Positions 47,340-59,002 of a DNA stretch of 64,000 nucleotides are shown in pieces. The position numbers and the translations under genes were made by a program. Position 1 is the first letter of the stretch. Each line of letters opens with the position of its first letter. The notes beneath the pieces are model-generated. The model was not told where the DNA came from. It did no database searches and worked only from the letters and a program-made list of their open reading frames with translations. The stretch spans positions 2,475,501 to 2,539,500 of the forward strand of contig NC_092576.1 of NCBI RefSeq assembly GCF_037975245.1, given 5' to 3'. Origin of the DNA: Apostichopus japonicus. Lineage: Eukaryota; Echinodermata; Holothuroidea; Aspidochirotida; Stichopodidae.

Positions 47340-47805
47340 GCAATCTACTGTACGTGCTGTACTTTGTACTTTACTTTGTACTTTACTGTGTACTGGACTG
47401 TGTACTAGACTGTACTGTGTACTGGAATGTACTGTTTACTGTATTGTTCTGTACTGTGATGTGCTGTACTGCCCTCTAATGTTGTACTGCACTGTGCTGT
47501 ACTAGACTGTAGTGTTTAATGTATTGTTCTGTACTGTGATGTGCTATACTGTACTCTAATGTACTGTACATACTACACTGTGCTGTACTGGAATGTACTG
47601 TTTAATGTATTGTTCTGTACTGTGATGTGCTGTACTGTACTCTAATGTACAGTACTGTACTACACTGTGCTGTACTGGACTGTACTATGTACTGTTCTGT
47701 ACTGTGATGTGCTGTACTGACCTCTAATGTACTGTGCTGTATTGGACTGTACTGTACTTCACTGTACAGTCCTGTAATGGTCTGTACTGTACTGTATGCC
47801 ATCTC
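47340..47805. repeat. TGTACTGTGATGTGC-type minisatellite
   Basis: About 460 bp of short units such as CTGTACTGTGATGTGCTGTA and ACTGTACTCTAATGTACTGT in irregular order, in an HSD intron. Longer internal blocks (about 47500-47640) repeat one another. Confidence 0.9.
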
Positions 47806-48012
47806 AGGCGAATAATTGATCCAATATTGTATAGAAAAATGCTACTGTATGCAAAACTAGTCAAGTTGTCAAACAAGTGCAATGATGTATAGCTGTGTTT
47901 GTACATATAAACCATTGTATTTAATAAGTGGCAAAGTACAGCATCTTCAAAACTGTTACACACACATTATTCCTGCACCTGCTGTAATTTTTGTCTCTCA
48001 TTCTGCTTTCAG

Positions 48013-48089
48013 TTAGCTGCCAAGGGTCTTAATGTGGTTCTCATGAGCAGAACAGAATCAAAAACTGGATGCTGTGGCTTCTGAAATTG
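48013..48089 (+). CDS. HSD17B12: HSD17B12-type exon with +1 frameshift
   Basis: Exon (acceptor ctgctttcag, donor gtaagt) encoding LAAKGLNVVLMSRTESK, the second strand and cofactor-specificity loop of the Rossmann fold (family VLxSR). After that the frame breaks: the A run at 48060-48064 has five bases where four would keep the frame and give a family-like LDAVASEI ending in phase 1, which matches the next exon. As it stands, the frame hits TGA. Either a one-base insertion in this allele or a homopolymer error in the assembly. Confidence 0.88.
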
Positions 48090-48099
48090 GTAAGTTATG

Positions 48100-48150
48100 G
48101 GGTCATTCCATGTCAAATCACACATGGCTGTTGCTTGACCCTCTCCCCCT
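48100..48150 (+). repeat. Dispersed repeat, copy 2 (GGTCATTCCATGTCAAATCA)
   Basis: Starts 10 bp after the exon donor and shares GGTCATTCCATGTCAAATCA, CTGTTGCT and CCCTCTCC with 44305-44365, same orientation. Confidence 0.65.
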
Positions 48151-48949
48151 TATATAAATAAATACATAAGAAATATCAGTTCTAAATTAGTATCATACAC
48201 CTAAACTTTATGACTTTTTAATCGGTAGATGGGTACATAAGGTACTTTGCACATATATGTTAAAATAATACAAAAGTACCCAGAAGTACTGTATAGATGA
48301 ACACAATAGTAAAAAACAGCTTGTAGAAACAACTTCTCCTCACAAGTTTGAATCAATGTACTACTTGGTAGATAGATGTTCAATGATTGTAATTTGGTAG
48401 AAATCTAAAAAGGTCAACAGGTGTCAAAGTCTGAACCCCTTTTGAACATGATGTAACTCCAAAATTAAAGCTATAATAAAATCAGTTAATTTTCCAATGG
48501 TATGATGTCCTTTGAAAGGGTTAATTGGGTTATCTTAATTGGGCTCAGACTGGCAATTTGTGTCGTGATTTATACCAGATAACTGGAAGCTTGTCAAAAT
48601 ATTTCAGATCTCATTTGTAGAGCTCACAGCTTATTAACAAATCTTAAAGGGACTTGCATTAGGAATTGGAACATAAATTCTATTCTGTAAAATCTTTTCC
48701 AGCAAATCAAATGGTTGATGCTTTGACAGTATGATAACTGATTACTAATACCTTTCTTTATATATGTTGCAGCATTAGTCAATACATCATCTTCATTTTG
48801 GTGTGCACAAGTTCATGTATATTAACACACATGGCTTTACCACACTATGAATATGTTTAGACATCGTAACCACTAAACGTTTTGGTTTACTGGTTGTTTC
48901 AGAATTACCCGTTCTGTTAAGTTTCTGATTTTGCATTATTTCTTACCAG

Positions 48950-49125
48950 CCTCTAAGTACAATGTACAGACCAAGGTTATTGCTGTTGACTTTACGTCTG
49001 GAAGCGAAATCTATGAAAATATTGGCAAACAGCTGGACGGCTTGGAGATTGGTGTCTTAGTTAACAACGTTGGCATGTCTTATCCATATCCGCTGTACTT
49101 TCATGAGTTAGAAGACCCAGAGAAG
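48950..49125 (+). CDS. HSD17B12: HSD17B12-type exon with NNVGMSY
   Basis: A 176-nt exon (acceptor ttcttaccag, donor gtatgt), phase 1 to 0. It encodes SKYNVQTKVIAVDF, LDGLEIGVLVNNVGMSYPYP and ends FHELEDPEK. IAVDF, ILVNNVGMSY and the Tyr-Pro-x-Tyr-Phe pattern are diagnostic of HSD17B12 rather than HSD17B3. The NNVG Asn belongs to the structural/catalytic set of the family. Confidence 0.95.
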
Positions 49126-49647
49126 GTATGTTGTAAAATCCATTGCTATATCTTGTCCTGCATCTCAATTATTGTGTGTTTTCATGTGTTACATGATATA
49201 CAGAAGGTTTGTTGGAGAAACATTGGCATATCTTGTCGAACTGCATCTCAATTTTTGTGTGCTTTATGTGTATTATGGATCATATAGAAACTACGTTAGG
49301 GAGAATATTTTCATAGTTCTTTGCTCTGCATTCGATATTTCTTGTTCATATTGGGTGTTATAGGTCTTGCATATGTAAACTAACTTACAATATTTGGGTA
49401 GTATATATATATTTAAACATACTGATTAACTTTTTCAACTGAAAGTGTACATGTGTAGGAGAGTACATGTACATATGAAAACTGGAATTGTGTATGTACA
49501 TTCACATAGTGCACACATCAGCCCAAAACATAAAATAGTGAACGTAGCATGAAATTTTATCCTGCATATCAAGATACAAAAATATATGTTAATACTGTAC
49601 ATATTTGATATAATATATATATATCTTTTTTTTTTTTGCATTTCCAG

Positions 49648-49692
49648 ATGATTCAGGGAATGATTAATGTGAACTGTTTAGCAGCTACAATG
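49648..49692 (+). CDS. HSD17B12: HSD17B12-type exon (INVN segment)
   Basis: A 45-nt phase 0-0 exon (acceptor gcatttccag, donor gtaagt) encoding MIQGMINVNCLAATM, which corresponds to the MININ segment of human HSD17B12, with the catalytic-tetrad Asn in NVN. Confidence 0.9.
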
Positions 49693-50999
49693 GTAAGTTG
49701 TTTGTTTTTTTTGTTTTCTCAATTTAAGATGCAAATAAAGATGAACTGGTCTAACTCAGTACAGCTTTTATCTGTACTGCATTTTGGGGTGGATTGGTTT
49801 TATCTCAGTTAAAACACGAAATTGCTTGCTTGAATGGTAGATTCAGAAGGAAGAGAAAGGACGGTGCCCAAGAAGTGAGGGCGAAGTGCTTAAACGTTCT
49901 GATCATGTAGCGTAGGTAGATAGGAAAGTGCATGTAGACTGGGAGACAGGTAAGAGAGGAGTGAAGTTAATCTCCAAACCAGTAAGTTTTGGGGATTATC
50001 TCAGTCGAAAGAATTTTGAGTTGGACTGCATTTTTAATTTGGCCCGGTCAGTTAAAAAAAAGTTAGAGGTGGACTGGATTGTGAGTCAGACTGGTCTTTC
50101 TCGTTTGGGGTTGGCGTTACTGATTGTATAGAATATTTTGTCCCAAATAATGTTTTTTTTATTTAAGCCTTAATGCCCAATTTCACCACTCCTGTTGCAC
50201 ATATAGAAGACCAATTGGAGCAGAAATTATAACGTTTTCTGATATTTACTGTTTTCCAAATATCTAGTCTGCTATTAAATTGTCGTTGAGGATACAAACA
50301 GATAAAAATTCCACTCACATGGCAGAGCTTTAAGCATGGGTAGTAAATATTGATTAGTTTGAGATTCTGTTAGTTCACCTACCGACTTCATTGTGATGTC
50401 ATAATCAACATCTGTCAATTGCAGAAAAGCATTTAAGCCATATTATTAACACTTCAAATTTATAACCTTCGCTCAAAATTTAGCTAGAAATAATACTTTT
50501 GCTGTAATAAGTTAACTTTCTAGTTTTGTTTCGGTATTTTTGCCTGGAGGATATATATTGTTGGGTTATCTCAAACTAAAGTGAATAAATTAAACGTTTT
50601 TGTTAGTAACTTCTGATTCTTGTTGAGGCATCATCTTATTGCTGTGTCTCTATCTTAACAAATAAACAATGTTACTTATATGTAGCCATTGTCAGGGTTG
50701 TCAATGAGTGGTGTACATTGCAGGTAACGAGCACACAACTTGCAGGTGTCTTGACATAAATAATAAAATATTAAAACCGTAATAACAGAAAATGAAATAG
50801 TGATAGTGAATTTTTGGAATGTAACTCTATTAAACATTTTTTATCAAAACTCAGTTGAACAAAACCCTTACCCTGTTTGTTCCTCCCGCCCCCCTCCTCA
50901 AAGATGCCCTATTCAGTATTAAGATGTATTTTTTATACGATCCAGTAGGTAATATTTGGGTGGAGCAGACTTTTTGAATTTGTCCTTTCTTCTCTTCAG
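49693..50999. other. HSD intron, no other feature
   Basis: The 1.3-kb intron shows no recognisable repeat or exon. Confidence 0.55.
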
Positions 51000-51034
51000 A
51001 TGACCTACCTCATTGTACCATCTATGCTTTCCAG
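51000..51034 (+). CDS. HSD17B12: HSD17B12-type micro-exon
   Basis: A 35-nt exon (acceptor tctcttcag, donor gtaaat), phase 0 in and 2 out, encoding MTYLIVPSML then S-(R). It aligns with the family MTxLVLPGM segment and joins the next exon in phase. Confidence 0.9.
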
Positions 51035-51304
51035 GTAAATACAGCCTTTTCTTATACTTTCATTTGGTTCATCTGTTTCAAGTGGTCATCTAGGGTTGAG
51101 TCTCTGTGGGCAATTTATTACACAAACTTTCGATGGATAATTACCAAATTTGCTCACAACTCCTCCGGATGTTTGAGGTCAGCTAGGGGTCAATATTCAA
51201 CAACATGAGGTTGCTCCAAAAATATCATTGAGCATTGCAAAGACATACAGCCTGCTCCTGTATCTTAAATCACTTTGTGACTGCTTTCCTTTTTCTGCAT
51301 ACAG

Positions 51305-51386
51305 GAAGAAGGGTCTGATCATTAACATTGCATCAGCTGCAGGGTCTCTGCCAACCCCTCTTCTGGCAGTTTACTCCAGTACTAAG
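51305..51386 (+). CDS. HSD17B12: HSD17B12-type catalytic exon (S...YxxxK)
   Basis: An 82-nt exon (acceptor ctgcatacag, donor gtaagt), phase 2 to 0, encoding KKGLIINIASAAGSLPTPLL then AVYSSTK. The catalytic Ser (NIAS) lies 13 residues before Tyr, and YSSTK supplies the YxxxK pair, all intact. Confidence 0.95.
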
Positions 51387-51642
51387 GTAAGTCACTCCTA
51401 CATGGAGGCAACTAGGGCCAGTTCAGGCCCTGGAACACACCACCAAGCAAGAAAATAGATGAAATTTTCTAGTTGAATGATGCTCAGAATTCAACTTGAA
51501 CCATAAAACTAAAACCTAAGTTTTCATCAGTTACAATTTTCTTATCTCGAGTGAGATTGCCAATTCTCTTAACTATTGCATGTAAATGAACCACTCAACG
51601 CAATCACCTGCTTCAATGTGGATATTCTTTTGTCTCCCTCAG

Positions 51643-51708
51643 TCATACCTAGACTTCTTCTCTCGGGCCCTGAATGTTGAATATTCATCTAAAGGACTCA
51701 TTGTCCAG
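51643..51708 (+). CDS. HSD17B12: HSD17B12-type exon
   Basis: A 66-nt phase 0-0 exon (acceptor tctccctcag, donor gtaagg) encoding SYLDFFSRALNVEYSSKGLI then VQ, matching the family helix after the active site (FVDFFSxxLxxEYxSKGxxVQ). Confidence 0.95.
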
Positions 51709-52081
51709 GTAAGGGTAGAGCTTGGCTCTTAATAAATATTACATCTTGCAGAGAAATAACTTAAAGAACATCGCATTGGAAAGGGTTCAAATTTATTGGC
51801 AGAATAGATAACACAGATCCCTAAGTGATTAAGGACAGTGGAGATCTGGGGACTAACCAAGAATCTATGCAAAGCTTGGATTTATTTGTAAATGTATTTG
51901 TAACGTCACAAGTCCTGTTGCGATTCTGGTGCAAAAAGTAATAATTTATATTTTCATGTACCTGTTTGTTCCTTTACCATTTCATTTTGGCAAATACAAC
52001 ACAAATATAATTTTAAATTAATATGGTTTTTCTTATGTCTCAATTATTCAGGTGTTGTATCCATGATTGTGTATTACTGTG

Positions 52082-52139
52082 TCTATATAGATATATATAT
52101 ATAGATATATAGACATAGATATAGATAGACACAGTAATA

Positions 52140-52197
<58 letters not shown>

Positions 52198-52205
52198 TAT
52201 CCATC
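52082..52205. repeat. (AT)n / (ATAG)n microsatellite
   Basis: An imperfect ATAG-rich block followed by a long AT run. With the short (TA) runs at 52351-52361 and 52484-52502 it brackets a SINE. Confidence 0.95.
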
Positions 52206-52360
52206 TATGATTTCAAGTTGGTTAGCATCATGTTTGATCTCTAGAGTTAGGCAAAATATGTCACCAAAAACGGAACTAGTATTGTTCGATACAGGTGACA
52301 AACGCCTACAGTGGAATTGCGACCTTCCTTACCGGTTGAACCTCTGGACATATATATATA

Positions 52361-52500
52361 TCAGCATCCATAGCCTAGTGGTTAGGTTGTCTGCGTACAG
52401 AGCGGGAGGCCCGGGTTTGAATCCAGGTGGAGGCTGGAAGTTTTTTCACTGTTCTTGATATTCCAACTCATTACGATTTTCAATTATATATATATATATA
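52361..52500 (+). repeat. tRNA-derived SINE
   Basis: A-box-like TAGCCTAGTGGTTAGG (about 52371) and B-box GGGTTTGAATCC (about 52413) at tRNA-like spacing, followed by GGAGGCTGGAAG, a T run and a tail ending in TA repeats. It does not close an acceptor stem, so it is a SINE and not a tRNA gene. It lies in the intron just before the exon at 52571. Confidence 0.82.
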
Positions 52501-52570
52501 TATCTATATAGAGCTGTACCTTGAAAGTTGCCAATGCTTTATTGTAACATTAATCATTTATTCTTCTCAG

Positions 52571-52720
52571 TCTGTCATGCCATACTTTGTGGTGTCCAAG
52601 CTCAGCAAAATCAGGAGAAGTTCTTTCACCGTTCCAACAGCCACGTCCTACGTCAAGTCGGCTTTGGCAACGATCGGCAATGAGACCCGAACATTCGGAT
52701 GCTTTGTTCATAATCTGCAG
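52571..52720 (+). CDS. HSD17B12: HSD17B12-type exon (PYFVVSKLSK)
   Basis: A 150-nt phase 0-0 exon (acceptor ttcttctcag, donor gtgcgt) encoding SVMPYFVVSKLSKIRRSSFT, then VKSALATIG and ending FVHNLQ. PxFVxxKLxKIR and VKSAxxTxG are family hallmarks. It is the branch point: both terminal exons below can follow it in phase. Confidence 0.95.
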
Positions 52721-53099
52721 GTGCGTATTATGGATTTTGTTACACTGACTAATAATTTTACTGTAGGTGCCTGATGATGCATTAAAAAAACCAGTACCGA
52801 TCAGCATGAGGCACCCAGAAGCTAAAGAAGTGAGAGAAGAATCAAAATCAGAACAGCTAACAAGATCTGTCAAACTTTTCAAACTTAAGTTTTCAAATTG
52901 TTGCTTTTGATGTGGATACACGGGAAATTGGACAAATGAAAGGAGACATAAAGAAAAAGGAAGAAAAATACTTCCAGGACTCTTTGTTTAATAAGATAAA
53001 ACAAGTAGTACAGAGTAAAAAAAAGGAATGAAAATGATCCAACAACATCAATAAAGGATTCAAGAAAAATTAACATCATCGCCCTTCCTCCCCCTCCCC

Positions 53100-53135
53100 C
53101 AATCCACACACACACACACACGCACACACACACCA
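53100..53135. repeat. (CA)n microsatellite
   Basis: Short CA dinucleotide run after a C/T-rich block, in the intron before the first terminal exon. Confidence 0.9.
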
Positions 53136-53825
53136 CAACATACACTATCCCTCGTCATGGAAACACCTCGTTCCCTCTGCTACATCAGCTAGGTGCTTTT
53201 TTTAATGTATACTTATTGCAAAAGCAATAATACTGGAGTTCAATTGATGTCAGAATTGTACCAACTGTTGATCTGAATTGCAACTACAAAACTAAGACAG
53301 CATTGCAAGAGACAGTTTCGTGATTACAAGATGACTATTTTGATTATGGTTTTTGTGATGTGTAAGTTCATTTCCATGTGCAGTTTAATAGTTCAATGAA
53401 ATAAAAATGATTAAATCTCAACAAGCTTTTTGCCATGATAGTGTACACCACGTAGTAAATGTTAACAATGTAATCATGTCGGATAGAAAGGGTGGGGAGG
53501 TATTTTTAGTATTGATATTAAATTGCCACAAACAATCAGGCTGGCCCCATGCATAAACTAATTATTAAAACTGAAACTCACAACTTACTTAAAGGACTAA
53601 AGTATCCCTTAATTTATTTATTTACTTTTTCTTTTTTGTTCACTCTTTGTCCTGTGCTCTGAGGTCTATTATTCCTTTTATCAAATTTACTGTCAACTTT
53701 GTCCCTGTAAACTCATCAATGAAAGCAAAAAGTAGAAGCCATTACAGATATATCATACAAAGATGAAAAGCAAAAAGAAAAAAACAAAATATATATAAAG
53801 TGCTCTTTCTCTTCTTCTTGCCTAG

Positions 53826-53942
53826 GGTTCTGTTTTGCCCAATTTACCAGAGTTTGTCAGGGATTTTGTTCTGATGGCAATTTTCGGTGCTTATCGCAAA
53901 CGGATGATGAAGTTGGCTAAAGAAAAATCCAAGTCTAACTAG
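53826..53942 (+). CDS. HSD17B12: HSD17B12-type terminal exon, version 1
   Basis: Acceptor cttgcctag, phase 0, stop TAG at 53940-53942. Encodes GSVLPNLPEFVRDFVLMAIF then GAYRKRMMKLAKEKSKSN. It matches the family C-terminus, which starts GSxxSNLP and ends in a Lys-rich tail thought to help ER retention. A second exon of the same kind lies 5 kb downstream (59003-59113), so this is one of two alternative ends. Confidence 0.93.
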   Translation, partial: GSVLPNLPEFVRDFVLMAIFGAYRKRMMKLAKEKSKSN

Positions 53943-55400
53943 GAAAAAAGTCTGCTCTGCTGCAAAGAGAGAGAAATGAAATTGAAGATCACAAGTGTCT
54001 TCTAAATGAGATTGTTAAACGTCATAACGCCATAACGCCATTCGGTGGCAGGTTTATAAACTTGATTGAATATTCTTAGTTTGTCTTAAAGGCAGCATTA
54101 CATGTAACACATGAATGAAGTATGTAAAGATTATTCAAAGAAACACTTTCAACAATCAGAGTCTGATTTGATAGCTAAAAATGGTCTTTTGTAGAAGCAA
54201 ATATCTCTTTTGATAGACTTTAAAGGTGCAGTACTAAATTAATATAATGCCATATTTAGCACACAGATTCTAAGTATTTTTTTTTTCTTTGACAAGAAGC
54301 AAAATAATTAAATTGAAACGATAACACTTCATTCAACCTATTGAAGTGACTGGACTCTCAACTTTAGAACATTGATTAACACATTGAGTCAATTTTAAAA
54401 ATGCAACACATATGTGGACATGAAAGCATAGGACTTTAACCATTCAAAATGTCAAGTTTTGCACATAGACAGCATGTCAGCTTTTAACAAGCAACCAAAA
54501 TTGTAAATGATAATCAAAAGACTTAAACGTTATCAATGTGACTGGACTCTTAAGTTTAGCACAAAGTAGCAAGTAAACTTTAAAAATGAAACACCTCTTT
54601 GGAAATGAAACCATAGGACTTTTACCTTTCAAAATGTCAAGTTTGGCACACAAACAGCAAGTCCGTCTTTAATGAGCAATGCAATTTTTTTTAAATGCAA
54701 TCAAAAGGATTTAACTTATCAATGTAACTGGACTTTCAAGTTTAGCATAAGGCAAATTAGTCAGTCTTTAAGAATTAAGACCAAAATCAATAGGAATATG
54801 TAAGACTTAAAACCTACCAAAGTTGCTGGACTGCCGAGGTGTACAGTAAGTCAGTGTTAGTTTACAATGGATAACAAAAACCAATCACATATATTTTATG
54901 GAAACAAGCCACATACCTGGTACACATTGCATATTGTCAAGGATCATTGGTCGTGGACAACATCCTTGGGTGCTCCTTCTCTGAAGCAACAAGAAAAACC
55001 CTTTGGATGATTTTGACGATTGAAAGCAACAAACTGTCACATATTTAAAGCTCAAGTGTAAACTTATACATCAGTTAAATTTCACATAAGAAAACAAATT
55101 ATATTTTGGTTGCTTCTCATACGACATAATAGTGCCTTGTGAATGTTTTTTTTTTTCAAGTTAAGAACACCACATTGGAAGGAATTAAAATAAAAGTTGT
55201 TTATTGAGTTGATTTTGATAAAATTAGTTGGTATAAAAATTAGAGGTTACTTCCCATAACAATGACTGACTGGCTCTGTTATATTTACACATCAGAACTT
55301 GATGTAAAAGGTGGCCTGGAGGACGTTTATTAAGTTTTATTAAATTCAATGATAAAATAGTCAGAACATTTTGTTCCCATTTTGTGAAAAATAAAGAGAA
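53943..55400 (+). other. Probable 3' UTR of version 1, with tandem repeats
   Basis: AATAAA occurs at 55189-55194 and 55390-55395, either of which could serve polyadenylation. A roughly 190-bp unit is tandemly repeated between about 54335 and 54800 (ACTGGACTCTCAACTTTAG; later copies ACTGGACTCTTAAGTTTAGC and ACTGGACTTTCAAGTTTAGC). Confidence 0.55.
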
Positions 55401-55865
55401 TGTTAGGAAATACTACTACCATCTGCTTGCCTCATCTTTGTCTTGGTGATATAGTTTAGTCTTATTAACTCTGTATTACATATTAGATTCTGATATAAAA
55501 AGTTGCTCCGATGAGTTTGATTGAATTTGCATCTCACTAGTAACATATTCAGAACATTTCTAAACCCTTCTAAAATGTGCAAAATAAATGCTAGTAATGA
55601 CTACTAACATATACTTACCCGAGTTACCTCATCTTTGTTAAATTACGTCTTCCCTCTCCTCCTCCTATCAGTGATCTTGTCACATGTTTCATATTATACA
55701 ACTTTAACTTTCGTGAAATGTGATGAGACTTTTGCTTGGTGATGCCTTGAGAAAACTTTTATGAAATTTGAAGTTTTACTAGTAAACTAGTCAGAATATG
55801 TCTGAAGTATGAAGGAAATTTTATTTTTGGCTACTGACATTTATGTTTGCCTCATATGTGTAAAG
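55300..55865. repeat. Diverged ~200-bp tandem repeat, three copies
   Basis: Three successive copies share GTCAGAAC or TTCAGAAC, then TACTACCATCTGCTTGCCTC or its variants ending in CTCATCTTTG / CTCATATGTG. Diverged and non-coding; between the two terminal exons. Confidence 0.6.
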
Positions 55866-55916
55866 TTACCCCCGGTGGTCTCACATGTTGGACAGTGTGA
55901 TGATTTTTTATCCTGT

Positions 55917-56600
55917 TTTTAGCTCATACCAGCATGCTGGTGTGAGCTATTGTTACAGTGCAGCGTCTATCACTCTATCACTCTATCCGTCAACAATTGG
56001 TAAAACCGCTCCCACTCGCACAGTGTTTGATGGAATTTCATGAAACTTGGACACAAGGACCATTGGGTATAGGGCCAACAGAGATGGTCCGAAATTTGGG
56101 GTCAAAGGTCACCTGTGGGCCGTAATGGGCCATGTTGTGGAAATACGCAAAATGCTTCTTCTCCTACAGTTTCCATGGTACAATGTTGAGGGTTTGTCAC
56201 GATAGTACTGTGGAAGTTTTACCTTCAGGGTGTTCATGAATTTGAGATCAAAGATCAACTAGGGGTCTTTTGTGGCCCGGGCCGCGGCCCTATATTTTCA
56301 AATTGCTCCTGTTCGTACAGTGTATGGCCAGTTATAATGAAACTTGGTCACAATGTTCCTTGGGATGAGAGTTACGAGGGGTGTTCGGAAAATTGAGGTC
56401 AAATGTCATTTAGGGGGTCACCGGGGTCATTCTTTGTAATATTTTCAAATATATCTCAATCTCCTCAAGATTTTGATGGATCATATTCAAAGTTGAACTG
56501 ATAATTGTTGGATTGTGTATGAATAAGGTGATGTCTAATAATTTTTGGTCAAAAGTTAATTAATTACAATTAATCCCCATTGTTTAAAAAAATCTGAGCC
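55917..56600. repeat. Dispersed repeat with palindromic start
   Basis: Begins with a near-perfect palindrome (AGCTCATACCAGCATGC / TGGTGTGAGCT). Inside, two units about 300 bp apart share ATGAAACTTGG, CACAA and TTGGG followed by GAGGTCAAA or GGGGTCAAAGGTCA. I recognise the AAACTTGGxCACAA wording as a common repeat type in marine invertebrate genomes; class uncertain. Confidence 0.65.
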
Positions 56601-56940
56601 TTCACCTTTGCCAAAGCTCCTTTAATTTGTCTCCCAGTCTCTGCAGTGTTTGTTTACATTTGTGGTTAAGCTCTGCAGAGGCTGTTAGTGGAATTAAAGC
56701 AGGACTGGGAGTTGTTATTAACTGTTGAACTGTAAGCATGAGAGCCCTATAGCCAATCAGCACTTGCCGATTCTTAGAAGTCTCTGAGCCTGAGGTATGT
56801 AGGCAGCCAGCCAAAATTTTGGCAAGGAGTGCTTCAGGTCTGCTCTGGTAGAGAGGAGAAAGTTTAATAGGGTAGGTCAGTGGTATTGTTTGAGAGAGTG
56901 GGTAAAATAGGATTTAAAGGGGCAAAATAGGAATTATAGC

Positions 56941-57110
56941 CAGTGGTGTGGCCAGGGTTCTGCTAACGGAGGGGGGGGGGGGGGTTATCCCTCATGGGCC
57001 CAAAATTGGTGGAATCTGAAAAATTGCCTGAAATTTGGTGGGCCATAACGTTTTGTGGGCCCTACATTTTTAAGCTCGAAAAGGTATGAGCTTCTGCACC
57101 ATTGGTGCTC
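56941..57110. repeat. Possible transposon end, CAGTGGTGTGGCCAGG
   Basis: The segment starts CAGTGGTGTGGCCAGGGTTC and continues into a G14 run and GGTGGGCC-rich sequence. It resembles the CAG-type ends of other elements here, but no inverted partner was found. Confidence 0.4.
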
Positions 57111-59002
57111 CAGTTGAAATTACGAACTATGCCCTGAAATATCTATGTTCAATAGTTTAAAGTTATTATTACTATCTATTTGCCCTGTCACTCATGAAAT
57201 ATTGTCTGTACGTAACTGCAGAGCCTACAATGATAAAATAAATTAAAAGTATTACACATGTTTCTTCTTTCCTTGTAATTAAGTCTGTCCAAACCTTTCA
57301 TGTAATGTCCCCATTACATGTAATGTCCCCATAAGTTTTGGGCGTTTGAAATCACACTTGTAAAGTTCAAATGGAGATATCTTGAAACAGATTGTACTAA
57401 CTGAATGATCATACAGGTTTCATGAAATACACTACAGTTCGACTACTTCACCAACGTCAGGCTACACACTTCACACAAGTTTAAACTTCCTGAAACTTAT
57501 AATACTGTGTGAACAATGTCCTCAGACTTTGACCCGTGCTGTTTCAGATGACCTTTGACCAATACTAACAACAATCCCAAATCACTTGTATCTTAGGGGG
57601 AATCTACATAACAAATATGAAATGTCCAGTTATCCTTCTGAGGTTAGAGTGTTTACGAGCAAGGGTCACACACATGCTGCATACACACGCCATCACCATC
57701 GCATAGATTCCTTCTTCCTTCGGCAAGGAATCAGAAACAGATAAAGGCATTCTGTATGTAGGAAATATGTCGTCTTCTTCTGAACTGATGAATACAGAGT
57801 ATATACAGTTATCTGTTAAGTAGACGAACTGTAGTGTTTTTCATGAAACCTGAAAATCACTGTAACTGGATAATTTTGTTTCAAGTTGAAACTTCTAATT
57901 TGCTTCAAGTCAATGGTTGATTAAGGGTAGCAGAAATTAAAGCCTCAAAAACCTTTCTTCTTAGGGAGTGGCCAGTAATAAGCTTTTCGTTTCAGCATGA
58001 CATTTTGTGCAAGGACATGGTGAACAGGAAAGCACAAAATTGGTCAGATCGTAAATGATATCAATTGTTGTTATGAAATTGAAAACGATTTACGTTTTTA
58101 AGAACCTAATTAGTAATACCTGAAAGGTTACACCATGTCAGGGTAATATTTCATTGCTCTCACTATGTTGGTATACATCCCATACTTAATTGGTACAGGT
58201 TTAAGATGCTGTTTAAGATGTCATTTGTATCTAAGTTTCATCAGAAAATACTGCAAGATATATTAAACTACTGTGAATTGTCAACATAATAGACCTCGGT
58301 GATTTAACTTGACAAAAAGTACTTGACCTTAACCATTCACAGTTGCCCAAATAATGATTGTTAGTACAAGTACATTTAGTGACAGATATCGTCCAATAGG
58401 TCATTTGAATTCAACAGAGGTCAAAATCTGGAAACCTTGTAAGCTTGCAAATATAATTATTTCTATGACGAATGGCTTTTCTGTTACACTAAAGGTCATA
58501 TGATGTGACCGTTCTTGTTTTAAGTGGCTGAGAGGGTCTCCATTGTCATTAATGACTGTTATCTGTAATTTAACATTCTGAAGGATAATACCTTTGCAAT
58601 GTCCAAGTTATCTGGTATGATGTTCTGGTATTTGACTTTAGGACAGTTTTCTCAGTTGTTGTATCAATCACGTGATCCAATATACAGTATACATTTATAG
58701 GCAAGGAATCACTAAGTCTGCTGGCTTTCTGGTTATAATTACTGTCAGTCAGTTATTGCACCCTGCATATGACTAATCTTCAGTAATTGCTTGTGTAATC
58801 TGATTATTTAATCCAAATTGCTAAACAAGTAAAATAATGTTTTCCGTACCCTGGATCAATAGTCAAGTGCCACGAAGACTCACTATCAAGAGAAGTGACG
58901 CCCAGCAAAAGAAGAAAAAACAATTGTGTAATAGTTTTGGATAATATCCTTGTTTTTAAGATGTAATCGTAAGCTAACGTTGTCGTTTTTTTCTCCCCTC
59001 AG
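57111..59002. other. Intron before second HSD terminal exon
   Basis: No exon or clear repeat recognised other than a small duplication ACATGTAATGTCCCC near 57299-57335. Confidence 0.5.

Noticed and set aside
49928-50131. Plus-strand open frame in an HSD intron
   Set aside because: No splice signals in phase and no family resemblance.
52361-52440. tRNA gene
   Set aside because: A and B boxes are present, but acceptor and anticodon stems do not pair and a SINE-type tail follows.
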